Shown: positions 26,315 through 38,275, numbered from the stretch's first letter. The stretch is DNA of 64,000 nt from Arthrobacter sp. P2b (GCF_900168295.1 NZ_FVZL01000004.1:186001-250000); one strand, 5' to 3'. Numbers and translations are program-made. The notes: generated by a model not told the origin, from the letters alone.

Positions 26315-27234
26315 GCCGTCCTCCTTCGTGGACGCGACGGCGGGCGCTGCTTCTTTGCGGCCCCCGCCCCAGGTGGCATCTGTGGCTGTTGATCCAGCTC
26401 GGCCGGCGCAGGCAGGCGCCAGTCCGCCGCGCCGTCGGGTATGTCCTGCTGCGGCTGTGGAGGCTCTGCGGCAGGCCGGTCTGCCAAGGGCAGGTCCATT
26501 GCCGGCCCGCCCATTCCCGCTGCCGCTCCAGGCACCACCACGTTCAAGGCGGCGTCCCGCAGGTCCAGTTCATGGTGCAGCGCCTGCGTCTGCAGGAACC
26601 GGAGGGCACCCTCCCGGCTGAGGCCGTACTCGTTCATCAGGCTGCGCACGGCCAGGTCCACCAGCACCAGCGAGCTCTGCACCACGGCGATTCCCGCCGT
26701 CGCTTCCGCCCGCTCGGCCACCCTGACCACCACGCGCAGGGCGCGGGCCACCTGCTGCACGTAGTTGCGGCTCCGCAGGAGGTCGTCGCTGGTGAACGTG
26801 TGGGGCTCGGAGCCGTAAAGGTTGATGGCCGCGCTCGCCCCGCCTTCGGAGACGATGGGCGCGGACAGGAGCGACTGGACGCCGTGGCCCGCGGCCGCAC
26901 TGGAGTACCCCGGCCAGCGCCTGTCCCGGCTGAGGTCGGAGAGCAGGACGAATTCGCCCGTCCGCAGCGCCTCCATGACCGGGCCGTCCGCAAAGGAGCA
27001 CTGCTCCCGGTCCGCCTCGCGCGCCTGGTCGGTACTGGCGGCAAGCGTGTGCGCCTTACCCAGGCGGAAGAGGGTGGCCGCCCAGCTGATGCCGCGGCTT
27101 TCACCCTTGATGTCCGTCATGAAGTCACGGGTGACTTCCCAGAGGTAGGTCTCGACGTCCTTGCTGTCGAATACCGGCTCCGGTGGCATTGGAAGAGGTC
27201 CCCAGCCAACCTGCCCCGAGGGTTCAGCGGCCAT
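26311..27234 (-). CDS. GAF and ANTAR domain regulator
   Basis: A 307-residue protein with an N-terminal GAF domain (about 30-175; PVMEALRTGEFVLLSDL, SLLSAPIVSEGGASAAINLYG) and an ANTAR RNA-binding domain (about 180-235; LMNEYGLSREGALRFLQTQA). ANTAR proteins bind dual hexaloop RNA structures and act as antiterminators. The signal sensed by the GAF domain is unknown. The C-terminal 70 residues are Pro/Gln-rich and disordered. It is translationally coupled to the GDSL hydrolase. I see no dual-hexaloop target next to it. Confidence 0.85.
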   Translation of the reverse strand: MAAEPSGQVGWGPLPMPPEPVFDSKDVETYLWEVTRDFMTDIKGESRGISWAATLFRLGKAHTLAASTDQAREADREQCSFADGPVMEALRTGEFVLLSDLSRDRRWPGYSSAAAGHGVQSLLSAPIVSEGGASAAINLYGSEPHTFTSDDLLRSRNYVQQVARALRVVVRVAERAEATAGIAVVQSSLVLVDLAVRSLMNEYGLSREGALRFLQTQALHHELDLRDAALNVVVPGAAAGMGGPAMDLPLADRPAAEPPQPQQDIPDGAADWRLPAPAELDQQPQMPPGAGAAKKQRPPSRPRRRTA

Positions 27235-27336
27235 ACTCCATGCCTTGCTTGAAGCGCTTCGGCCTACTGCAAAACCTTGTTCTAAGAATACGTCCCCCAG
27301 CCACGTTGGCGGGAGCCCGGCGGGACTTTGGCTGCC

Positions 27337-27612
27337 TCAGGCCCACACTTGGTAGCCGGTGGACTTGTCGAAGAGCCGGCGCGTACTGATGCCCGCACCG
27401 GCTATCCACAGGACCGAATCGTCTTCCGAGGCCTGGTCAACCACCCCGGTCATGACGTGCTCGCCCAGCAGCCACACTTCAACGGTGTGGCCGGTCAAGC
27501 GCGCCCAGTCACCGCGCATTCCACGTCCGTTCTGGCTGCCGGACGTGCCCTTCTTCGTCCTGGTGAGGCTGCCGCCTGCGGAAACCGTGTCTGCGGATGC
27601 GCCTGGTTTCAT
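27337..27612 (-). CDS. small hypothetical protein
   Basis: A 91-residue protein starting at the ATG at 27612, which has GGAGG five bases upstream; the frame is open for 16 more codons. The N-terminal 40 residues are polar and basic. The rest, from DWARLTGHTVEVWLLGEHVMTGVVDQ on, looks like a small beta-barrel of the Sm/SH3 type: two short beta-strands, a charged turn DDSVLWI, then a Tyr/Trp end. Function unknown. Its upstream region has the palindrome TTGATATATCAA, also echoed in the adjacent C1 operon promoter. Confidence 0.6.
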   Translation of the reverse strand: MKPGASADTVSAGGSLTRTKKGTSGSQNGRGMRGDWARLTGHTVEVWLLGEHVMTGVVDQASEDDSVLWIAGAGISTRRLFDKSTGYQVWA

Positions 27613-27676
27613 ATGTTCCTCCACCGTCCGGGCGCCAGGCTTCGTCATCCTGGGCACCATACGAGCTGATATTTCA

Positions 27677-27688
27677 TTGATATATCAA
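27677..27688. promoter_or_regulatory. TTGATATATCAA palindrome
   Basis: A perfect 12-bp palindrome 65 bp upstream of the gene at 27337-27612 and 77 bp beyond the 3' end of the GntR gene. Similar ATATATC sequences occur before purU (28518-28550). It may be an operator of the GntR regulator at 27765-28445. Confidence 0.4.
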
Positions 27689-27764
27689 AAGTCAGCTCAA
27701 GTATGTTGCAGGTCACATTTCCTGTCAATGAGGCCCCGGCACCCATAGCGCACCGGGTCAAAAC

Positions 27765-28445
27765 TTAGGCGCTGAAAAGCGCCTCCCGGACCGCGTGTTC
27801 GAATCCGCTCACGTGCACCCGCGCCAGGTCGGCAGCCCTGGCCTCGTCACCCTCGATGACGGCGCGGAGCAGGTCGAGGTGTTCGTGCACATGGAGGGAA
27901 AGATCCGGAAGACGGTCGATGACCATGCACCAGATCCTGGTGGCCAGGTTGTCATAGCGGATGAGGATGTCCTCAAGGTGGGGATTCGCTGCTGCCGCGT
28001 AGATGCCCTGGTGCACGCGGGCGTCCAGCCTCAGCGTTTCAGTCACCGAGGCGGCGCCGGCATCAAAGGCCTCAACATCTTTGAGGATGGCCCGCAGCTG
28101 TGCCCGGACGGCTTCAGTTGCCACCCGCGCAGCACGCGAGGCCGCAAGGGGCTCAAGCTGGGCGCGTATTTCCGAGATGAACGAAAGATCCGTGACGTCC
28201 ACGCGAGTGGCGAATGTGCCGCGCCGCGGGTAGGTGACCACCAGGCGGTCCAGCTCCAGCCGCTTCAGGGCTTCCCGGATGGGCGTGCGGCCCACGCCAA
28301 GGGCTTTGGCAAGAGAGTCGTCATTGAGGAGTTCACCGGGCTTGATGTCCAGCATCAGGAGCCGGTCGCGGATGCTCTCATAGGCCACATCCGCAAGGGA
28401 CTTCCTGCTGACATCGTCAGCTACCGCCAAAGTTTCAAACGCCAC
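27765..28445 (-). CDS. GntR-family (FCD) regulator of the C1 operon
   Basis: A 226-residue regulator. The winged helix is at about 15-80 (LNDDSLAKALGVGRTPIREALKRLE), and the FCD domain has metal-ligand-type residues in LDARVHQGIY and HLDLLRAVIEGD. It is divergent from the dimethylglycine/one-carbon operon, 123 bp away, and so is its likely regulator, probably a repressor released by dimethylglycine, sarcosine or a related metabolite (inference). Two ATATATC-containing sites in the gap are candidate operators. Confidence 0.88.
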   Translation of the reverse strand: MAFETLAVADDVSRKSLADVAYESIRDRLLMLDIKPGELLNDDSLAKALGVGRTPIREALKRLELDRLVVTYPRRGTFATRVDVTDLSFISEIRAQLEPLAASRAARVATEAVRAQLRAILKDVEAFDAGAASVTETLRLDARVHQGIYAAAANPHLEDILIRYDNLATRIWCMVIDRLPDLSLHVHEHLDLLRAVIEGDEARAADLARVHVSGFEHAVREALFSA

Positions 28446-28517
28446 GCTAGGACCCCTTCCTCGGGCCAGAAATGACTATTGACCTCACTCATGGACCAGT
28501 ATACGCTGATCTCCAAC

Positions 28518-28550
28518 CTAATATATCAGTCCGATACACAGGGATATATC
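28518..28550. promoter_or_regulatory. paired ATATATC sites upstream of purU
   Basis: TAATATATCAG (28519-28529) and GGATATATC (28542-28550) lie in the divergent gap between the GntR gene and purU, 19 to 50 bp before the purU start. They resemble the TTGATATATCAA palindrome at 27677, so they may be binding sites of the same regulator. Confidence 0.4.
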
Positions 28551-28568
28551 TTTGAAGGAGGAGGGGAC

Positions 28569-32020
<3,452 letters not shown>

Positions 32021-32023
32021 GCC

Positions 32024-32650
32024 ATGATCAGCGAAGAGACGATCGGCAGCTACCTCACCCGGCTGGCCTCACGGCAGCCCACCCCGGGCGGCGGCGCGGC
32101 AGCCGCGCTGCACGCCGCCCAGGGTGCAGCCCTGGTGGCTATGGTGGCCCGCTACACCACAGGCGGCAAGTACGAGCAGCACGCCGCCCTGGTGCAGCGG
32201 ATCACCCAGGCCGCGGACGATCTGGTCAATGAGGCAGTGGGCCTGGCCGACGCCGATGAGCAGGCCTTCCAGGCTGTGATCGACGCCTACAAGCTCCCCG
32301 CGACGACGGACGAACTCAAGGCCGCGCGCGCCGCCACCATTGACGCCGCGCTCGTCCAGGCGGCACAGACACCGGCGCACCTCGTCACTGTTGCCGGTGC
32401 CGTCGTGGAGCTTGCAACGGAACTGTTTGACGTCGCGAACGCGAACGTCATCAGCGACGTCGCGGCCGCCGCCGACGCCGCCCGCGCAGCCGCAACCACC
32501 GCACGGGTGAATATCGACATCAACGTGGTGGCCATCAAGGACCCCGGGGCACGCGCCGGGCTGGCCCAGCGGACGGACGGCCTGGAGGACAAAGTGGTCA
32601 TGGCAGCCGACGCCCTTGCGGCACGCGTACGTGAAAGGATCCTTCGTTGA
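32024..32650 (+). CDS. cyclodeaminase/cyclohydrolase family protein (FchA-like)
   Basis: A 208-residue all-helical protein of the family containing formimino-THF cyclodeaminase and methenyl-THF cyclohydrolase (FchA). The folate-binding PTPGGGAAAAL is at 20-30. The N- and C-terminal helices show the usual pattern, ending in a sheet-less DINVVAIKDP segment. It starts 3 nt after the oxidase gene and overlaps folD by 4 nt. No histidine-degradation gene is near, so hydrolysis of 5,10-methenyl-THF to 10-formyl-THF is the likely role. This matters because the adjacent FolD lacks the Lys needed for that activity. Confidence 0.88.
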   Translation: MISEETIGSYLTRLASRQPTPGGGAAAALHAAQGAALVAMVARYTTGGKYEQHAALVQRITQAADDLVNEAVGLADADEQAFQAVIDAYKLPATTDELKAARAATIDAALVQAAQTPAHLVTVAGAVVELATELFDVANANVISDVAAAADAARAAATTARVNIDINVVAIKDPGARAGLAQRTDGLEDKVVMAADALAARVRERILR

Positions 32651-33543
32651 GCACTGAAACCGCAACGTTGTCGGGAACGTCCCTCGCCGGGATCATCCGT
32701 GAAAGGACGCAGGACGAGGCCCGGACCCTGGAACAGCACGGCGTGCGTCCCGTCCTCGCGGTGGTGATGGCCACCGATGACGAATCGACGCGCTGGTACG
32801 TGCGCTCCATTGAGCGCGCAGCAGAACGCGCCGGCATTGGTTGCCGGGTCCTCGACCTGGGCCATGACGCCACCGAGCAGGTGCTGGCCAGTGTCCTGCG
32901 GGACCTGGCCGCCGAGCCATCCGTGAACGGCATCATCCTGCAAACGCCGCTTCCCGCGGGGGTGCGCGCGGACGCCCTGGTGGGGCTCATCGCGCCGGAG
33001 AAGGACATTGACGGAGCCAATCCGCTGAGCCTCGGCAGGCTGGCCGTGGGCCAGCCCGCGTTCGCACCGGCCACCGCCCGGGCGGTCGTGGAAATCCTTG
33101 ACCACTACGCCGTCCCGGTGGCGGGCCGGAACGCCGTGGTTGTTGGCCGGTCCGCGGTGGTGGGAAAGCCGCTGTCCCTGTTGCTGCTGGAACGCGACGC
33201 GGCGGTCACGGTCTGCCATTCCAGGTCGGGTCCGCTCGGGACCTACACCAGGGAGGCGGACATCGTGGTGGTGGCCGCCGGACGGACAGGCCTGCTGACG
33301 GGCGGTGACGTTTCCGCGAAGACGGTAGTGGTCGACGTCGGCACGAACGTCCTTGCCGACGGTTCGCTGGTGGGCGATGTGGACGGGAACAGCGTCCGCG
33401 GCGTCGCGGCTGCGCTGACCCCCGTCCCCGGCGGTGTCGGATCGGTGACCACGGCCCTGCTGCTCCTGCACACGGTGGAAGCAGCCCGGAACCAGTCAGG
33501 GTCGCTGATTGCCGAATCCGGCGTCCTCCAGGCGGCCGGCTGA
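32647..33543 (+). CDS. folD: methylene-THF dehydrogenase (FolD), cyclohydrolase lysine replaced
   Basis: Oxidises 5,10-methylene-THF to 5,10-methenyl-THF with NAD(P)+. The alignment is gapless around the active site: Tyr51 matches Tyr50 of E. coli FolD, but the position of catalytic Lys54 is Ile55 (YVRSIERA where the family has YV-x2-K-x-K). The rest is conserved: QTPLP, KDIDG, the nucleotide loop GRSAVVGKPLSLLL and LTPVPGGVG. In characterised FolD/MTHFD enzymes this Lys is needed for cyclohydrolase but not dehydrogenase activity. So this protein is probably a dehydrogenase only, with the next-door FchA-like protein completing the step. The PCTP motif is also altered, to PATA. Confidence 0.93.
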   Translation: MSTETATLSGTSLAGIIRERTQDEARTLEQHGVRPVLAVVMATDDESTRWYVRSIERAAERAGIGCRVLDLGHDATEQVLASVLRDLAAEPSVNGIILQTPLPAGVRADALVGLIAPEKDIDGANPLSLGRLAVGQPAFAPATARAVVEILDHYAVPVAGRNAVVVGRSAVVGKPLSLLLLERDAAVTVCHSRSGPLGTYTREADIVVVAAGRTGLLTGGDVSAKTVVVDVGTNVLADGSLVGDVDGNSVRGVAAALTPVPGGVGSVTTALLLLHTVEAARNQSGSLIAESGVLQAAG

Positions 33544-33558
33544 ACACATGGACCTGAT

Positions 33559-33644
33559 GGTCCCGTTTCCGTAAATGGTGCTTCGGTGGGCCTAAAACCT
33601 GGGGAGGTATTCCTCATCGAAGCACCACTTTCGGAAACGGGGCC
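33559..33644. repeat. long imperfect palindrome between folD and moeA
   Basis: Two arms of about 31 nt, containing CCCGTTTCCG and TGGTGCTTCG with their complements (about 26 of 31 positions pair), enclose a 24-nt loop. The hairpin fills most of the 145-bp gap inside an otherwise tightly packed operon. It differs from the 17474/23109 family. It could attenuate or stabilise the transcript, or be an inserted dispersed repeat. Confidence 0.65.
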
Positions 33645-33688
33645 ATTTCCGTCCCCGCCGATATTCAGCGCAATGAGAGGGAGCAACG

Positions 33689-35023
33689 ATGCTCACCGAG
33701 GAACTCGTATTCCAAGCTTCTGATTCCCGCGCAGCGGTTGTCCGTAACGGGTCTCCCACCTGGGTTGAAGCCCGGCAGTTGGCCTTCGACTGCGCCAGGC
33801 CGCTCCCGCCGGCGAGCCTGCCCCTGGCTGACGCAGCCGGCCGTGTCCTCACCCGGGATGTCACTGCACTGCAGGACCTTCCGCACTATGCATCATCAGC
33901 CATGGACGGCTGGGCCGTGAACGGCCCGGGCCCGTGGCTTCTTCCGGAGGACAACCCTTCACCGCAGCACGCAACGCTGCCGGCGGACCAGGTGCTCTTA
34001 CCGAACCGGGCACGCGCCATTGCCACCGGGGGACTGGTACCGGACGGCGCCGGCGCCGTCCTGCGCAAGGAAAGCGGCCAGGTATCCACGGACGCCGCAG
34101 GCAGGCACGTTCTCACGCTGCGTCCCGATGCGCGCCAGGGCGAGCCGCATCCCGGCCAGCACATACGTCCGGCCGGTGAGGAGGCAAGGGCAGGGAACGT
34201 GCTGCTGCCAGCCGGTACTGTCCTCAACCCTGCGCAGCTCGCCCTGGCGGCCGTAGCAGGCCACGACGAAGTCCCGGTCCGCGCCCGGCCCGCAGTCGCC
34301 GTCGTACTGACGGGGGCGGAAGTGGTGACGCACGGCGTTCCTGCACCGGGACAGGTCAGGGACACCTTTGGCCCGCAGCTGGGCACGGTCGTCGGGCAGC
34401 TCGGAGGTACTGCCGGCCCTCCCGTGAGGATCGGCGACTCGTTCAGCGAGTGGCTCGCCGCCCTGGCGGACTGTGCCGCGCCGGCCGGTGAACGGCCCGA
34501 CGTCATCATCACAACAGGCGGGACCGGCAAGTCCGGGACGGACCACTTCCGCGCGGCCATAGCCGCGCTGGGCGGCGAACTGCTGCTTGACGGGATCGCC
34601 ATGCGCCCCGGCCACCCCGCCGTGCTGGCCGGACTCCCGGACGGCCGCTTCGTCGTCGGACTGCCCGGAAATCCCCTGGCGGCCATGATGGCGCTCCTGA
34701 CCATCGGTGCACCGCTGCTGGCTGCCCTCGGAAACCGGCAGCTGCGGCCGCTGGACCAGGTGCTGTCCGGCAGTGACATCGAACCGGACGCGGGACGCAC
34801 CCGGCTCATCCCCTGCAGATTCCTTTCCGGGCTGGCGTTTCCGCTCCAACACACGGGGCCGGGCATGATGCGCGGCCTGGCATGGGCGGACGGCGTTATG
34901 GCCGTTCCCCCATGCGGTGTTCAGTCAGGCGAACCTGTCCCCGTCCTCCCTCTTCCCTGGACACAGCCAGGTGAGACCATAGATTCCACGAACAGTCAGG
35001 GATACACGCCATGGCCCGTATGA
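33689..35023 (+). CDS. moeA: molybdopterin molybdotransferase
   Basis: Inserts molybdate into adenylylated molybdopterin to make active molybdenum cofactor. The N-terminal part has SLPLADAAGRVLTRDV and SAMDGWAV, the domain III region has VIITTGGTGKSGTDHFR, and the C-terminal part has AMRPGHPAV and LPGNPLAAMM. Length 444 is typical; the start follows GAGAGGGAG. Genes for a molybdenum enzyme are not in the window, but the gene overlaps fdhD, whose product serves formate dehydrogenase. Together they point to molybdenum-dependent oxidation of the formate released by PurU. Confidence 0.9.
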   Translation: MLTEELVFQASDSRAAVVRNGSPTWVEARQLAFDCARPLPPASLPLADAAGRVLTRDVTALQDLPHYASSAMDGWAVNGPGPWLLPEDNPSPQHATLPADQVLLPNRARAIATGGLVPDGAGAVLRKESGQVSTDAAGRHVLTLRPDARQGEPHPGQHIRPAGEEARAGNVLLPAGTVLNPAQLALAAVAGHDEVPVRARPAVAVVLTGAEVVTHGVPAPGQVRDTFGPQLGTVVGQLGGTAGPPVRIGDSFSEWLAALADCAAPAGERPDVIITTGGTGKSGTDHFRAAIAALGGELLLDGIAMRPGHPAVLAGLPDGRFVVGLPGNPLAAMMALLTIGAPLLAALGNRQLRPLDQVLSGSDIEPDAGRTRLIPCRFLSGLAFPLQHTGPGMMRGLAWADGVMAVPPCGVQSGEPVPVLPLPWTQPGETIDSTNSQGYTPWPV

Positions 35024-35892
35024 CCCAGCGCCGGAAGATCCACCGTTTCCACCTGGATGGATCAGCCACCGAGTTCCCCGTCCGGTTCAAGGAGGATGTC
35101 CTCGCCGCCGAGGAGCCCCTGGAAATCCGGCTGGCCGGACGGTCCTTTGCCGTCACCATGAGGACTCCCGGCGACGACTTTGACCTCGTGGCCGGTTTCC
35201 TCGTCTCGGAAGGCGTCATCCGCCACCAGTCAGACCTGGTGTCGCTGCGCTTCTGCGCCGGCAGGAACGGGGATGTACAGACCTTCAACGTGGTGGATGC
35301 CCAGCTGGGACCTGGCGCGGCCATTCCGGACACCATGCGGCACGTCTACACATCAAGCTCCTGTGGCATCTGCGGGACCGAATCCATCGACGCCGTCCGC
35401 AAGACCCTGCACTTCGACCCCTCCGGGGACGGGCTGCGGGTTCCCGTGGACCTCCTGGCCGGGTTGCCGGAAAGGTTGCGGGAGGCCCAGGCCGTCTTCG
35501 ACAAGACCGGCGGCGTCCATGCAGCGGGCCTGTTCAGGATGGACGGGGATGACCCTGAGCTGCTGTGCCTGCGCGAGGACGTGGGCCGCCACAATGCGGT
35601 GGACAAAGTAGTGGGCTGGGCGCTGCGGGAGGGGCTGCTCCCGCTGCGGGGCACCGTCCTGCAGGTCTCGGGCCGCGCCTCGTTTGAGCTGGTCCAGAAG
35701 GCCGCCCTGGCGGGAATCCCGGTCCTGGCTGCCGTCAGCGCGCCTTCCAGCCTTGCCGCGGACCTTGCTGCCGAGACCGGGGTGACCCTGGTGGGATTCA
35801 GCAGGGGGCACAGCCTCAATGTTTATGCCGGCCGGGAACGGATCGGACGTCCCGGCAGGGTGGCGGCGGAGGCGGCGTCATGCGCAACATGA
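35011..35892 (+). CDS. fdhD: formate dehydrogenase accessory sulfurtransferase FdhD
   Basis: Transfers sulfur to the molybdenum cofactor of formate dehydrogenase, an essential maturation step. The sulfur-relay CGIC motif is Cys118-Cys121 within SSSCGICGTESID, and LREDVGRHNAVDKVVG and QVSGRASFELVQKAA are the other family blocks. Length 293. The ATG at 35011 lies inside moeA (13-nt overlap); a second ATG three codons on would give the ATGA type of overlap. No formate dehydrogenase catalytic subunit is encoded here, so it must lie elsewhere on the genome. Confidence 0.95.
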   Translation: MARMTQRRKIHRFHLDGSATEFPVRFKEDVLAAEEPLEIRLAGRSFAVTMRTPGDDFDLVAGFLVSEGVIRHQSDLVSLRFCAGRNGDVQTFNVVDAQLGPGAAIPDTMRHVYTSSSCGICGTESIDAVRKTLHFDPSGDGLRVPVDLLAGLPERLREAQAVFDKTGGVHAAGLFRMDGDDPELLCLREDVGRHNAVDKVVGWALREGLLPLRGTVLQVSGRASFELVQKAALAGIPVLAAVSAPSSLAADLAAETGVTLVGFSRGHSLNVYAGRERIGRPGRVAAEAASCAT

Positions 35893-36199
35893 ATCACGTG
35901 GTGCAACAGCGTGTTTCGGACATTTAACGTGTCAAGAGTTACGGAGCGCCTTCAGAAAAACCTTGACTTTGAATGTGGTCTAGCGCACTCTGTTGCTTAG
36001 CGCGAATTCTGTTGATTCTTGCGGAACACCTCCCCCAGGGCTTCCCGGCCCTTCCTATGTGAATAAGAACCCTGAACCTAAAGAGGTGCGACACCACAGT
36101 CAGCGAATCGGGCGTGGACCCCAACCTTCCGCCCGGACTATCGCCCCAAGGGCATGCATCAATGCCTGCCCGTGACTCGCCGAGCAAAGGAACCCGCTC
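35893..36199. other. 307-bp promoter/leader region of the BCCT transporter
   Basis: No credible gene is present. TTGACT at 35963-35968 is a possible -35 element. Two imperfect direct repeats beginning TAGCGC (35981 and 35998) and each holding CTGTTG follow, a plausible regulator site. The remaining 180 bp of leader before AAAGGA and the start at 36200 has no riboswitch that I recognise. Confidence 0.4.
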
Positions 36200-38218
36200 A
36201 TGGCTATCAACAGCGAAATATCATCCCCCAAACCGAACGGCCTTCCCGTGGACAGCGATCCACTGGAAGCCCCTGTCAGGCCGAACCCGGACGTGAAGGA
36301 CAGCACCGTCCCGGCAGCCGGAGCTGCCGCAGCCGGCACGCCGCCGGCAGAAACTGCCCCGGCCGAAAGCGAGACCGCCATCCTTCCGGAGACAGAAGAA
36401 TACGAGCAGATCCTCGAGGAGCTGCGCCAGAGCAAGACCGAGCAGGCAGTCTCCGAACGCCGCAACCGCAAGCTCATCCTCGACAAGACCACGTTCGGCA
36501 TCACGGGCGTCCTCGCCCTGGCCTTCGTGGTCTGGGGGTTCGTTGGCAAGGAAAGCCTTTCCACAACCTCCACCGCAGCCCTCGACTGGGTAATGGAGTA
36601 CACGGGCTGGCTCTTTATGGTGCTGGCCTCCCTCTTCGTAGTTTTTGTCCTGTGGCTGGCCCTGGGCAAGTTCGGAAACATCCCGCTGGGCAAGGACGGC
36701 GAAAAGCCCGAGTTCCGGACCGTGTCCTGGGTGTCGATGATGTTCGCCGCCGGCATGGGCATCGGCCTGATGTTCTACGGTGTCGCAGAGCCCCTGTACC
36801 ACTTCATCACTCCCCCGCCCGGCACCGTGGACGGCCGCACGCCGGACGCCATCCAGACAGCGATGGCCACGTCCATCTTCCACTGGACCCTCCACCCCTG
36901 GGCCATGTACGCAGTGGTGGGTATTGCCATGGCGTACGGCACCTACCGGCTGGGCCGCAAGCAGCTGATCTCGGCTGCCTTCACCTCGCTGTTCGGCATC
37001 AGGACGGTGGAAGGCCCGGTGGGGAAGTTCATCAACATCCTCGCCATCTTCGCCACGCTTTTCGGCACGGCCGCATCACTGGGCCTCGGTGCACTGCAGA
37101 TCGGAAGCGGCCTTACCTCCAACGGCTACGTGGGTGAAATTGGGACTCCCGTCCTGGTGGCCATCGTCGCCATCCTGACGGCGTGCTTCGTCGCCTCGGC
37201 CGTATCCGGCATCAGCCGCGGCATCCAGTGGCTGTCCAACACCAACATGGTCCTGGCCGTCATCCTTGCTTTGATCGTCTTCATTGCCGGGCCCACCCTG
37301 TTCATCCTCAACCTCATCCCGTCGGCGGTGGGAGACTACGCCCGTGACCTGGCAGAGATGTCCTCCCGCACCGAGGCTGTGGGTGACGAAGCGCTCCGTA
37401 CCTGGATGTCAGGCTGGACCATCTTCTACTGGGCATGGTGGATTTCCTGGACGCCCTTCGTAGGGATGTTCATTGCCCGCATCAGCCGCGGCCGGACCAT
37501 CCGGCAGTTCGTGACCGGCGTCCTGCTGGTCCCGAGCATCGTGAGCGTCATCTGGTTCGGCATCTTCGGCGGTACTGCCTTCAAGATCCAGCAGGACGCC
37601 GACAAGGCAAACCTGCCGGGCCTGATGACGGTCACCGACGGAACTGCCAGCATTGATTTCGACGGCGCCCTGTTCAACCTGGTCAAGAACCTGCCCCTGC
37701 CGGCCTGGCTGATCGCCGCCGTCGTGGTCCTGGCCATGGTACTGGTTGCCATCTTCTTCATCACCGGCGCGGACTCGGCATCGTTGGTTATGTCCTCGTT
37801 GAGCTCCAACGGCTCCTCGGAGCCGAAGCGCGGCCTGGTCATCTTCTGGGGAACGCTGACGGGTGCAGTGGCGGCAGTTATGCTCCTGGCCGGCGGTGAC
37901 GAACCTTCCGAAGCGTTGTCGGGCCTGCAGCGGATCACCATCGTTGCGGCGCTGCCGTTCGTCGTCGTGATGCTGCTGCTTTGCTTCGCCCTGGCCAAGG
38001 ACCTGCGCCGGGATCCGCTCTCGCTGCGCCGCCGCCTGGCCACGTCGGTGGTGGAGCGGGCCATCCGCACCGGCGTCGAGCAGCACCGCGGGGTCCAGTT
38101 CGACCTGGTCACCAAGCACGAATGCGCGGAGACCTGCCCTGACCCCGAGTCCTGCTCCGGGGGAAGCTCCGGCGGCAGCTCTGCAGTCAGCTCCGGTCCG
38201 GAGACCGACAGGAAATAG
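36200..38218 (+). CDS. BCCT-family betaine-type transporter
   Basis: A 672-residue sodium- or proton-coupled transporter for quaternary ammonium compounds and related methylated amines. A polar N-terminal domain (1-95) is followed by 12 helices. GMGIGLMFYGVAEPLYHF holds the Gly-x-Gly substrate/Na+ motif, in the M-G-I-G form seen in betaine carriers, and the Trp-rich FYWAWWISWTPFVGMFIARISRGRTIR is the family signature. A 70-residue cytoplasmic tail with Cys/Ser/Gly-rich end (HECAETCPDPESC) could have a regulatory role, as tails do in osmosensing BetP. Its place after the dimethylglycine genes suggests it imports betaine or dimethylglycine as a carbon source. Confidence 0.93.
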   Translation: MAINSEISSPKPNGLPVDSDPLEAPVRPNPDVKDSTVPAAGAAAAGTPPAETAPAESETAILPETEEYEQILEELRQSKTEQAVSERRNRKLILDKTTFGITGVLALAFVVWGFVGKESLSTTSTAALDWVMEYTGWLFMVLASLFVVFVLWLALGKFGNIPLGKDGEKPEFRTVSWVSMMFAAGMGIGLMFYGVAEPLYHFITPPPGTVDGRTPDAIQTAMATSIFHWTLHPWAMYAVVGIAMAYGTYRLGRKQLISAAFTSLFGIRTVEGPVGKFINILAIFATLFGTAASLGLGALQIGSGLTSNGYVGEIGTPVLVAIVAILTACFVASAVSGISRGIQWLSNTNMVLAVILALIVFIAGPTLFILNLIPSAVGDYARDLAEMSSRTEAVGDEALRTWMSGWTIFYWAWWISWTPFVGMFIARISRGRTIRQFVTGVLLVPSIVSVIWFGIFGGTAFKIQQDADKANLPGLMTVTDGTASIDFDGALFNLVKNLPLPAWLIAAVVVLAMVLVAIFFITGADSASLVMSSLSSNGSSEPKRGLVIFWGTLTGAVAAVMLLAGGDEPSEALSGLQRITIVAALPFVVVMLLLCFALAKDLRRDPLSLRRRLATSVVERAIRTGVEQHRGVQFDLVTKHECAETCPDPESCSGGSSGGSSAVSSGPETDRK

Positions 38219-38226
38219 CTTTACGT

Positions 38227-38265
38227 ACTGGCCCTGGTGATCCCATCACCAGGGCCAGTTTTTTG
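38227..38265 (+). terminator. rho-independent terminator after the BCCT gene
   Basis: A perfect 15-bp stem (ACTGGCCCTGGTGAT and its complement) with a 3-nt loop, followed by six T residues. It begins 9 bp after the stop codon and separates the transporter gene from the convergent ROK gene. Confidence 0.92.
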
Positions 38266-38275
38266 TGCCGGGAGC

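Noticed and set aside
35893..36199. Possible glycine or betaine-responsive RNA before the BCCT gene
   Set aside because: No tandem glycine aptamer pattern was seen. Only promoter-like and direct-repeat elements stand out.
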